From NCBI GenBank assembly GCA_036924285.1, contig JAYKYS010000001.1:43709501-43773500 (forward strand): DNA of 64,000 bases, in the 5' to 3' direction. This document shows, in pieces, positions 1 to 8,038 of this stretch (the stretch's first letter is position 1; every line of letters starts with the position of its first letter). A program made the position numbers and the translations under genes. The notes beneath the pieces were generated by a model. It searched no databases. It saw only the letters and a list, made by a program, of their open reading frames with translations, and was not told where the DNA came from. The DNA is from Asterella californica. Its lineage: Eukaryota > Streptophyta > Marchantiopsida > Marchantiales > Aytoniaceae.

Positions 1-1287
1 GATCAATTGAGTGGAGGGGGGTGAAATTTGTACCTACTGCTACGTTTCTGGTTGTTCTGAGAGACTCGCGAGGAGTTTTGAGGAGCTGTCTGTTGGGTTG
101 GAGAACTGACGGCGTGCTGGTCATTTTGATATCAATTTGGTCAGTTTCTTGATCGATTTGGATTCTGAACCGACCGATTGAAGTTGAGAAGTGCAGATGG
201 GATAAGGCGGGGACAGCGAACTGTGATAGCCATGGATAGTTTGCTATTGCTTAAGATCTGAGTCGAATTTCTGAGTGAAACTTTCCAGGATTGAAGAATG
301 TCTTATCAGTAAGATACTTGGGAAGTTTCACCTCAAATGGTCGAGTAGTTTGTTCAGAATCTTGGATCAAATGTACCTGGGTCTGTAAAGCTCTGAAGTT
401 AGCACAGATTACGGTTTGATCCATATCTGAGAATTGGGTTGAGATTTCGACCTGAAAATTGTTCAGGGTAGGAGTGAAGGGTCCAATCAAGCTTCCTGTG
501 AAGTTTGATCATCATTGGTCGAGTAGTTTGGAAGGACTGAGATCTCAAAGTTCGAAAATACTTCTGTTATGAGCAGTTTCGGGTTTTTTCGGTATCATCT
601 ATTGTCAATTTGATCATTTTCGAGCAATTTGGAGAGGAGTTTGTTGCTGAAACTGCCATACCTGCATACAACTCGACATTGGAAGGTGTGGGGCTGATTT
701 CAGCTCTTGGTGATGAAGGAGAACGGAGCCACCATGAGTCTTAAGCCGCTGTTTGGGTTCTCGGAGCTGCCAGGTACTACCGCCGTTGGTGCTATATTGA
801 GAATCTGAATAGTGTTTTGGATTATGCATGTTTTGCCTTGCTGGAATACTCGGTAGACCAGGGTGTACAGCAAGTTGTATCGATACTCTATCAAGTTGAT
901 TGAGTGATCTTAGTATCTTCTGATTGTACTATGAAGTTGTGATAGTTGGATTGATGGCCAGTTAGCGTCGCTGGGGAGCTATTCAGAAGTCAGGCTTCCA
1001 GTGATATAGATGAATAACTTCAGTTAGATAATACAGATCTGAGTATTTTTAGTTAGAATACAAAAGATCTGTTTGTAACACAAGTTTATGCAACCTATAC
1101 GTAACCTTGGATCGTAGCAAGCTTTAAACTTGAGACGAGCGGATACAAGGTCACTCAGGCTAGAAGAGTAGATAGTGAAACATTTGAGTGGAAACATCCA
1201 GATCTAGATCCAACCTTGTCAATCCACATACCTCTACACAGCCATATACCCCGTGTATTCCTAGACAGAAAAACACGTTATACGATA
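1..1287 (+). repeat. 5' LTR of A1 (partial, 3' half)
   Basis: Bases 1-1287 repeat at 8409-9695 with a constant offset of 8408. The end is fixed at 1287 because the two copies part after the shared CGATA: the 5' copy runs into the leader (GCTGG), the 3' copy into foreign B1 sequence (CCGCT). The missing upstream part of the LTR is seen at 7218-8408. Confidence 0.93.
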
Positions 1288-1289
1288 GC

Positions 1290-1304
1290 TGGTGAACTCG
1301 ACGT
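1290..1304 (+). promoter_or_regulatory. candidate primer binding site of A1
   Basis: TGGTGAACTCGACG lies two bases after the LTR end, where a tRNA primer site is expected, and starts with TGG as such sites do. The same site is at 27008 in A2. I do not recognise the tRNA it would pair with. Confidence 0.35.
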
Positions 1305-1345
1305 GAAAAGTCTAGGGTGAGAGGTACGTGCGTGGTTTTGCCACC

Positions 1346-3727
1346 ATGGACATTGAAGGGTTGGGTCATTACGTAGATGAGGCTTCTACATCTGGAGAGG
1401 CACCAAAGGTGACCAAGCTTTCACGGTCTGATATGCGATTGCTTGAGGCATTCGCGTTGGTAATGCAACAACAGCAAGCCACTGAACGGAAAGAAGCAAT
1501 GGCTACTAAAGCCTTGCAATCTGTTGTGGGGTTGCTAGATCAGTTTGACGGGAAGAACATATCCAAGTACCTAAAGTACTATTCCCGGGAGATGGAGTTG
1601 AGCAAGGTGCCTGAAAGAGAGATGGTGAGTACATTTGCGCTTGCTGTCGTACCTGAACTACGAGAGCACATGAAGGACATCATCCGATCTCATGGTGCTA
1701 CGTGGGAAGGATTTACTCTTCAGCTGAAAGAAGAGTATTCTTTAGAAGATGCAGACCGAGTGACTAAGAAGTCATTCATGGAGTGGGTAAACAAACCCAA
1801 CAAAGGGCTTGTTGCCACAGAGCTATTTCGGGAGTATGAGAGACAATTCCTTCAGTTGTCTCGGATGGAGAAGCTCACATTGGAGAATGACAAGGTGGAG
1901 TTGTTTCTACAAGCAGCCAACAATGAATTACAAAGGGAGTTGGAGCTGCTTCTAGAAGATAGGATGGAAGACAACGGACTCACGACTGATTGGAGAAAAG
2001 TCTCTGAAGCCGTGAGTGTACTTGCCAAACGAGAGTACCGGAGAGGGAAGGTGGTGGTAAGACAAGAAGAGAGACCACCACCGATCATAGTACCTCGTAG
2101 GCAACCAATGGTACCCAATGTGCAAGCACCTATTGTGCATGTACCTCAAGTTCCACTTCCTGGTATTCCTGTCCCGAAAGTTGCACCGCAAAGAGATGCT
2201 ATGGAAGAGTTGGTAAAAGGGATGAGGGACTTGCAGATCAAGTTAGCAAGGTTGGAAGAGAAGGGAGGAGCACATGATACCAGACTTGCTCCTAAGCAAG
2301 ATTATGTACAGAGATGCATTTGGTGTGATAGTTCTGATCATGCTCGAAGAGAGTGTGGTGATTTTGCCAAAACTCTACGAGATGGAGTAGTCTATTGGAA
2401 GGAAGGAAAGATTGCTCTGAAGGATAATGGAGAGATTCTTAGAACCAACTTCGGGAAAGGAGGAATGAAGCAAGTACTGGAGGAGTATCTATCTCAACAT
2501 GCTACTGCGTCGGTAGAAGCTGCTACTTATGGAGTTGAGGTAGTACGAGAAAGAAGTGCTTCTAAGAAGGATGGAGATACTCTTGATATGTGGAGCCATG
2601 CGGTAAGCACGAACAAAAGAGGGAAAATGGCAAGGGAGGAGTTGCTCAGAACAGCCACAGCAATCAGAGGTGCTACTGGATGGGATGATCCCGTGGATAC
2701 AATGTCTGTACATGCTTATTTGGCGAAGAGTCAACATGAGGCTCTCATGGAGGAGAAGCGCAAACGAGATGAAGCAGGCCCTAGCGAAGAGAGAACAGCT
2801 CTCAAGAGGCAAACAAGAGGAGAAAAGTTCAGACCGGAGATGATGCCTCTACCAGAGGAGACTATGGAAGAGGTCATATCCTCTACTCCCGAGAATTCAG
2901 AGAAGAGCAAAGGTAAGGAGAAAGGTAAATCTCCTTCATACAAGCTTCAGTCTGATATTGAAGCTGCTACAGATCTGAAAGGAGTACTAGAAGAGAGAGT
3001 ACTCAATGCCAGGATCGAGTTTACTTTGCGAGAGGTTCTTGGGATTGCCAAGAGGGAGTTTCATGATGTCATTATTGACACCATCAAACGAAAAAGGCAA
3101 TTGGCAGGAGAAACCGCTGTGTCTAATGCATTAGACACAAGGATATCAAGAGAGGAAGAGTTAGAACTAGCTCAATGCTGCATCAACCGCAAGGTTCGGT
3201 TTGAGGATGATAACGATGACAAGGTCCCTAGTCATTACACTAGAGGACATTGGGCTAGAGCTACTACCGAAGCCTTAGTGAAGGTGGGAGAGATGACAGA
3301 TCCGGTGGTTGCTCTCATTGATCATGGATCAGAGATCAATATTGTCTCTAAGGACATCTACAAGCAAGGTGGATGGCCTGTTGATATAGATCATGGTTGG
3401 ATGATCAGAACGGCGAACAACACACGAGGAGAACTCTACGGAGCTTGTCCTGATGTGAAAGTGAAGGTGGGAGATGTAACTATAGAACAAAACTTCTTTG
3501 TTCAAGATAGTACATCATACCCGGTGATACTCGGTCAACCTTACATTACAGCTGTGAGGATGGAGACCAAGGTTTTGGATGATGGATCTGCTTATGCGCG
3601 GATCAGAAGTCAGGATGGCAAGAGAGCGGTACAGTTTCTAACTGTATCAGCAAACCACGAGCGGAACAGAGATTATCTGAGGGGTGGTTCCTTGCCTAAG
3701 GTCACGGAAGAGTTCAAGGATTTTTGA
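1346..3727 (+). CDS. gag-pro: Gag-protease polyprotein of A1
   Basis: Intact frame of 793 residues. I start it at ATG 1346, which sits in a textbook GCCACCATGG context; the frame is open six codons further upstream. Residues about 60-220 are a charged helical gag region. A CCHC zinc knuckle follows at residues 324-337 (CIWCDSSDHARREC, Cx2Cx4Hx4C). Near the C-terminus is a retropepsin-like motif, LIDHGSEIN, with the Asp at residue 659: the usual DTG/DSG is here DHG, and the sister copy A2 has the same. A second protease motif, VILGQPYI, follows about 70 residues later. The frame ends at TGA 3725-3727, overlapping pol. Gag should form the particle and bind RNA; the protease should process the polyprotein. 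The fusion of protease to Gag rather than Pol is seen directly from the frames. Confidence 0.9.
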   Translation: MDIEGLGHYVDEASTSGEAPKVTKLSRSDMRLLEAFALVMQQQQATERKEAMATKALQSVVGLLDQFDGKNISKYLKYYSREMELSKVPEREMVSTFALAVVPELREHMKDIIRSHGATWEGFTLQLKEEYSLEDADRVTKKSFMEWVNKPNKGLVATELFREYERQFLQLSRMEKLTLENDKVELFLQAANNELQRELELLLEDRMEDNGLTTDWRKVSEAVSVLAKREYRRGKVVVRQEERPPPIIVPRRQPMVPNVQAPIVHVPQVPLPGIPVPKVAPQRDAMEELVKGMRDLQIKLARLEEKGGAHDTRLAPKQDYVQRCIWCDSSDHARRECGDFAKTLRDGVVYWKEGKIALKDNGEILRTNFGKGGMKQVLEEYLSQHATASVEAATYGVEVVRERSASKKDGDTLDMWSHAVSTNKRGKMAREELLRTATAIRGATGWDDPVDTMSVHAYLAKSQHEALMEEKRKRDEAGPSEERTALKRQTRGEKFRPEMMPLPEETMEEVISSTPENSEKSKGKEKGKSPSYKLQSDIEAATDLKGVLEERVLNARIEFTLREVLGIAKREFHDVIIDTIKRKRQLAGETAVSNALDTRISREEELELAQCCINRKVRFEDDNDDKVPSHYTRGHWARATTEALVKVGEMTDPVVALIDHGSEINIVSKDIYKQGGWPVDIDHGWMIRTANNTRGELYGACPDVKVKVGDVTIEQNFFVQDSTSYPVILGQPYITAVRMETKVLDDGSAYARIRSQDGKRAVQFLTVSANHERNRDYLRGGSLPKVTEEFKDF
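3719..3727 (+). promoter_or_regulatory. gag/pol overlap, probable -1 frameshift site
   Basis: Gag reads GAT TTT TGA; pol is open in the -1 frame and begins TTG at 3724, with no ATG near its start. A tRNA-Phe on TTT can slip back one base onto an identical TTT, putting TTG in place of the stop. The run GGATTTTTGACAAGT is unchanged in A2 (30817-30831), which argues for function. Stop-restart at the TTGA overlap is the alternative. Confidence 0.6.
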
Positions 3728-6700
3728 CAAGTACTGCTATAGAGCGAGGACATAGTGGTACACTGGAGAAGGTACTCTCGCTAGAGAAAGAAAGTGCTTT
3801 TTGTACAGGAGTTGTGAGATTTTCTGGGAGTGGATTTGCTACACATACACGACTTGCTGACTTGCAGAAGTGGGAGCAGAAAGTTGTGCGAAAAACTGAA
3901 AAAGATCTAAAGAGAGTTGGTGTGCTTGAAGAGGATGATAAGATAGAAGGTGTTTATTTGGAGTTAGGGTTGGGAGATTTCATCGATGAACTTGCTATGC
4001 ATGAGCAAGAAGATGAGGATCATGTGGTGGAAGTACACTCTAGGGAGCTCTATACAGCTATAGAGTCATTCGTAGATCCTGAAGTTAGAGTTGATACTAG
4101 GTACAAAACGGTAGACAAGAAGGTAAAACCTGTTGCTCAGCCATTACCTAGTGATTCTAACCAGCGAGTCCAGCAATCTTCGAAGGAGAAAAGCTTGAGA
4201 GATCTTAGCCGGGTCGGTCACAAGTTCACTGAAACTACGCTCAAGGAGTTGAAGGTTGGTTCAACAGATTTTCTTTTGTCTGTGGAGGAGAATAGGTTTA
4301 GGGAGATGTTAACTAGGCACGGGAAAGCTTTTGCTTTTGAAGCCTCAGAAATCGGATGTGTAGATCCTAGCATTGTGGCGCCAATGATCATATTCACAGT
4401 TCCACATGCTCCTTGGGACTTGAGGCCAATTCCTGTACCTAGAGCGCATCTACCAAAACTCATAGAGCTCTTGAAGGAGAAGATGCAGATGAAGATCTTG
4501 GAACCATCATTTGCACCATACTCTAGTCGTTGGTTTACAGTACCAAAGAAGAGTGGTGCATTACGGTTCATCCAAGATATGCAACCTGTGAACCAAGTGA
4601 CCATCAGAAATACAGGCATAGGACCTATCGTCGGAGAGTTTGCTGAAGCGTTTGCTGGGAGGGCTATTTACTCTATAGGAGATCTTTACTCTGGATACGA
4701 TCAGTTTCAACTTGCTGAACAGAGTAGAGATATCACCACCATGAGGACACCGTTGGGGTTGGTCAGAATGTGCACACTACCACAAGGAGCAACAAACTCG
4801 GTAGCGCACATGATGAACGGGATGAACAAGGTTCTCCGTGAGTTCATTCCTGAGAAGACCATGCCTTTCTTGGATGACATTCCAATTAAAGGATGCGTTG
4901 AGGAGGAGAAAGATGAGACAATGGATCAGAAGGGGTGTAGAAACTTTGTTGCTGATCACATTTCAGATTGTGATAAAATCTTATCACGACTTGAAGAGGC
5001 GCATTTGACACTATCAGGTGCCAAGTCTTCATTTGGAGTGCGAGAGGTTGTGATTGTGGGGCACTTATGTGGATGGTTTGGACGCAAGCCTGATCCTGGT
5101 AAAGTGGATGCTATACGGCGGATGAAGGATACTTGTGGTTCAACAACAGAGGTGAGAAGGTTTCTTGGAGCTTGTGTCTTCTATCATGTGTGGATTCCAC
5201 ATTTTGCACATGTGGCAGATCCTCTTTACGATCTGTTGAGAAAGCACAAGAGGTTTGCATGGGAGGAGAGACATACTGAGGCGATTCAGAGATTGAAGCA
5301 ATTGTTATCTTCTCCACCTGTACTTCGTCGTGTGAGCTATGAGGATAGCAAACCAGTGATACTTACTGTTGATACTAGTCCGATAGCCATTGGATGGGCA
5401 GTAGGACAGGATGATGAAGAAGAGAATCGCTTTGCAGTCAGATTTGGAGCAAAGGTGTTGAGTGAGCGACATAGAAACTATCCTCAAGTGAAGAGAGAGT
5501 TATGGGGAGTAGTTACAGCTATGAAAGCTGAAAAGGACTATTTGATTGGAGCGCCAGTAATAGTAGAAACAGATTGTTTACCACTATTAGGGATGATTAC
5601 AAACTGTAACACTCCTGATATTGCTATGCTACGCTGGATTGCTTACATCAAGTCCTTAAATCCTGAGTTCCGACACATAGCGGGGAAGAACAATCCAGTA
5701 ACTGATATGTTATCTCGTGCGAGGTATGAGGATGAGGAGGAGATGATAGAAGATACAGAAGATGTTGGTACTACTGTTTTCTGTAGAGCTCAAGGAGGTG
5801 AGAGTGAGCATTCGAAACCGTTCATGGAGGAGCTATATGAAGGAGAATGGATAGACATAGGACGTTATCTAAGTCTGTTGACTAGACAGCCAGGATGGAG
5901 TGATGCCCACTTTAAACAAATCAGGAGGAAGGCTTATAACTACTTGCTACAAGGTGGTTATTTGTGGAAACATGCTAAGCAAGGTGGTAAGATGCCACAA
6001 AGGGTTGTGTGCAAGGTTGACATGCAGAAGTTACTCATGCAGGAGTTTCATGAGAGCTTGTGGGCAGGACATAGAGGTATTTATGCCACCTTTACAAAGC
6101 TGAAGGAGAGATATTGGTGGCGTAACATGTACAGAGATGTAGTTCAATTTGTGGAGACATGCCAAACTTGTCAAGAGTATTCAGGAATTCGGCATCGAGA
6201 TGGATTACATCCTACTTATCCACTTGCAATGCATTATAAGTGGGTAGTAGATCTTGTTATTATGCCAGTTGGTATATGGCAGATGCGATACTTAGTTTTG
6301 GCACGTGAGGATTTGTCCAACCAAGTGGAAGGGCGAGCCTTACGGACAAAATCCACAGAGGGAGTCTGCAAATTCTTGTTGGAAGATGTGATTTGTAGAT
6401 ATGGTTGTGTTGGGAAGATCACGGCTGATCGAGGGGAGCTGAACAATGATGAGGCTAAAGCGTTCTTCAAGAGGTGTGGTGTGAAGTTAGCTCTCACCAC
6501 AGCCTACAATCCGGAAGGTAATGCGAAGAGTGAACGTGGTCATCCTCCTATTGTGAAAGCTATTGTGAAAGCTTGCAAGGGGAGGGCAAGAGAATGGCCA
6601 AGATTTCTTCCGTTTGCATTATGGGCTGATCGTTCGACTCATAGTTCAGTTACGGGATATATGCCGGCGGAGTTGATGCAGGGGCAGAAACCTATCATGC

Positions 6701-7227
6701 CCATTGAGGAGCACATACCTACTTGGAGTGTTCTACCTTGGGAGGATGGTATGTCTACAGAAGATCTTCTTGCTGTCCGAATCCGTCAACTAGAGAGAAG
6801 ACCTGAAGATGTAGAGATTGCATTGGAGAAGCTGAAAGAGGCGCGCTTGAGAAACAAAGACAGATTCGATAAGCGTCATCGATTAAGGCCGAAGGAGATT
6901 AAAGAAGGAGATTGGGTGTTGGTCTACGATAGTAGCTTGGACAACCAACACAGTGCGCTTAGAAAATTCTCTAAGCGATGGTTTGGCCCGTATGTGGTTC
7001 TTGTCGTGCTTGACAATGCCACATATTCACTAAGAGAGCTTGATGGGGCAGAGCTCAAGGTTCCAATTGCAGGCAAGCGTGTGAAACTCTTCAAGAAGCG
7101 AGATGAAGGGATAAGCATGGAGGAAGTCGAAGTTGAGTTTGATATCTTGGATGATGACGGAGAAGATTTGGATGACGAAGATATTGCTAACGACAACATC
7201 AGTGAAGAAGATGAAGATATAGTGTGA
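3724..7227 (+). CDS. pol: Pol polyprotein of A1: reverse transcriptase, RNase H, integrase
   Basis: Intact frame of 1167 residues counted from the overlap; it has no own ATG start, so it is probably made as a Gag-Pol fusion by frameshift. Reverse transcriptase: RWFTVPKK near residue 265 and the catalytic FLDDIPIKG with Asp384-Asp385, an unusual variant of the Y/F-x-DD box. RNase H: first Asp at 550 in LTVDTSPIAIG, later ELWGVVTAMK, ETDCLPLLG and HIAGKNNPVTDMLSR. Integrase: HHCC zinc module His776-His783-Cys813-Cys816, then catalytic Asp843, Asp902 and Glu937 (34 residues between the last two), then a GPYVV-type C-terminal module at about 1090. The tail is acidic and no chromodomain follows. 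The wording around the integrase (SERGH, ALWADRSTHSS) reminds me of fungal Ty3/gypsy Pol; that is memory, not a search. Confidence 0.93.
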   Translation: MTSTAIERGHSGTLEKVLSLEKESAFCTGVVRFSGSGFATHTRLADLQKWEQKVVRKTEKDLKRVGVLEEDDKIEGVYLELGLGDFIDELAMHEQEDEDHVVEVHSRELYTAIESFVDPEVRVDTRYKTVDKKVKPVAQPLPSDSNQRVQQSSKEKSLRDLSRVGHKFTETTLKELKVGSTDFLLSVEENRFREMLTRHGKAFAFEASEIGCVDPSIVAPMIIFTVPHAPWDLRPIPVPRAHLPKLIELLKEKMQMKILEPSFAPYSSRWFTVPKKSGALRFIQDMQPVNQVTIRNTGIGPIVGEFAEAFAGRAIYSIGDLYSGYDQFQLAEQSRDITTMRTPLGLVRMCTLPQGATNSVAHMMNGMNKVLREFIPEKTMPFLDDIPIKGCVEEEKDETMDQKGCRNFVADHISDCDKILSRLEEAHLTLSGAKSSFGVREVVIVGHLCGWFGRKPDPGKVDAIRRMKDTCGSTTEVRRFLGACVFYHVWIPHFAHVADPLYDLLRKHKRFAWEERHTEAIQRLKQLLSSPPVLRRVSYEDSKPVILTVDTSPIAIGWAVGQDDEEENRFAVRFGAKVLSERHRNYPQVKRELWGVVTAMKAEKDYLIGAPVIVETDCLPLLGMITNCNTPDIAMLRWIAYIKSLNPEFRHIAGKNNPVTDMLSRARYEDEEEMIEDTEDVGTTVFCRAQGGESEHSKPFMEELYEGEWIDIGRYLSLLTRQPGWSDAHFKQIRRKAYNYLLQGGYLWKHAKQGGKMPQRVVCKVDMQKLLMQEFHESLWAGHRGIYATFTKLKERYWWRNMYRDVVQFVETCQTCQEYSGIRHRDGLHPTYPLAMHYKWVVDLVIMPVGIWQMRYLVLAREDLSNQVEGRALRTKSTEGVCKFLLEDVICRYGCVGKITADRGELNNDEAKAFFKRCGVKLALTTAYNPEGNAKSERGHPPIVKAIVKACKGRAREWPRFLPFALWADRSTHSSVTGYMPAELMQGQKPIMPIEEHIPTWSVLPWEDGMSTEDLLAVRIRQLERRPEDVEIALEKLKEARLRNKDRFDKRHRLRPKEIKEGDWVLVYDSSLDNQHSALRKFSKRWFGPYVVLVVLDNATYSLRELDGAELKVPIAGKRVKLFKKRDEGISMEEVEVEFDILDDDGEDLDDEDIANDNISEEDEDIV
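7202..7217 (+). promoter_or_regulatory. candidate polypurine tract of A1
   Basis: A purine-rich run with two T interruptions lies just before the inferred LTR start and inside the last codons of pol. It is where plus-strand DNA priming is expected. The short, interrupted tract makes this tentative. Confidence 0.4.
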
Positions 7228-7504
7228 TGCCGACCACAACTTGTGAGTGTTGGCGCATACCAGAGGATGCGCAGGTTTAGAAGGGGTGGATGTCGTGTTG
7301 TGGTTCGGCTCCTGTGTGAAATTCCTGTGTAACCTATGTTGTGTTTCTTTTCCGTGTTTCGTGAACCGTATCGCGTAACTCGTCGAACGGTGTGATGAGT
7401 GCCACGTTTGTGATTATCTGTTTAAGTGATCGCACGGTAGAAGAACGTGCCAAGTCATCGATCTGTGCGCGTTCACTTTAGTGGTCCTTGTCGCCGCATT
7501 TGTG

Positions 7505-7511
7505 TATAAAA
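7505..7511 (+). promoter_or_regulatory. TATA box in the A1 LTR
   Basis: TATAAAA, conserved at 34580-34586 in the A2 LTR. It would place transcription start near 7535, shortly before two short frames that become the first open frames of the element's RNA. Confidence 0.55.
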
Positions 7512-7612
7512 TGGTGGGTCGAAGGTTCATACGGCATTCTCTCTCAACGGGTGATTCGTAAGGGTTCTCGGTGATCTGCATGGAGGAGTGAAGAACTGCA
7601 GGAGTGGTGGTT

Positions 7613-7828
7613 ATGGACGGAGGTGTGTTACCGGCTCCGGATCTTCCTTTCCCGAATCCGTTTCACATCAAGCTTCATTGCATCCACCGCGATCACTTTC
7701 GACAGTGGTTAGTTGCGTACTTTGGTGATGAGTTCATGGGGAGGGTGATGGAGTTACAGCTTCCGGTGATCCTTCCAATCGTAACATACGGAGAGACTTG
7801 GGATATGACGGTGTACATTTTGTTGTGA
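7613..7828 (+). CDS. short LTR-encoded protein a, unknown function
   Basis: 71 residues from ATG 7613, about 75 bases downstream of the likely transcription start. I do not recognise a family. Landmarks: Pro-rich start (LPAPDLPFPNPF), then a FHIKLHCIHR stretch, a central FGDEFM, and a hydrophobic end with PVILPIVTY and VYILL. The frame is kept open in the diverged A2 LTR (34675-34890) with mostly conservative changes. The pattern F-x-hydrophobic ... G-x-E ... P-x3-P-x-V-x-Y ... YIL recurs in the next frame and in a leader frame of elements B1/C1. It could be a small membrane-associated or regulatory protein, or an upstream frame controlling gag translation. Confidence 0.45.
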   Translation: MDGGVLPAPDLPFPNPFHIKLHCIHRDHFRQWLVAYFGDEFMGRVMELQLPVILPIVTYGETWDMTVYILL

Positions 7829-7834
7829 GGAACA

Positions 7835-8038
7835 ATGGATCTCAACTATCCATCGAACGTTCCTTTCAATCTTTGGGTCGATGTCCGGTGCCATTGCAGA
7901 CCGAAGATCAATCATGGGGCTTGGATCGTGAGAAACTTCGGGCAAGAATATTACAATCGAGTGATAGCTTCACCGTTTCCTTTTGTCATACCTTTTATTG
8001 TAGAACGTTTCCAAGTTGTAATATTGACGTTGTATTAG
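7835..8038 (+). CDS. short LTR-encoded protein b, possibly related to a
   Basis: 67 residues, six bases after the stop of protein a. Its middle and end (PFNLWVDVRCHC, NFGQEYYNRVI, PFPFVIPFIVERFQVV) line up by eye with protein a: F-plus-hydrophobic start, G-x-E-centred middle, Pro-hydrophobic end. A2 keeps the frame (34897-35130, ten residues longer because the stop is lost). Tandem arrangement suggests an old duplication. No known domain is recognised. Confidence 0.4.
   Translation: MDLNYPSNVPFNLWVDVRCHCRPKINHGAWIVRNFGQEYYNRVIASPFPFVIPFIVERFQVVILTLY

Noticed and set aside
251..894. Minus-strand open frames in the A LTR
   Set aside because: Repeated in every LTR copy by virtue of the repeat, no ATG context or known motif, and opposite to element transcription.
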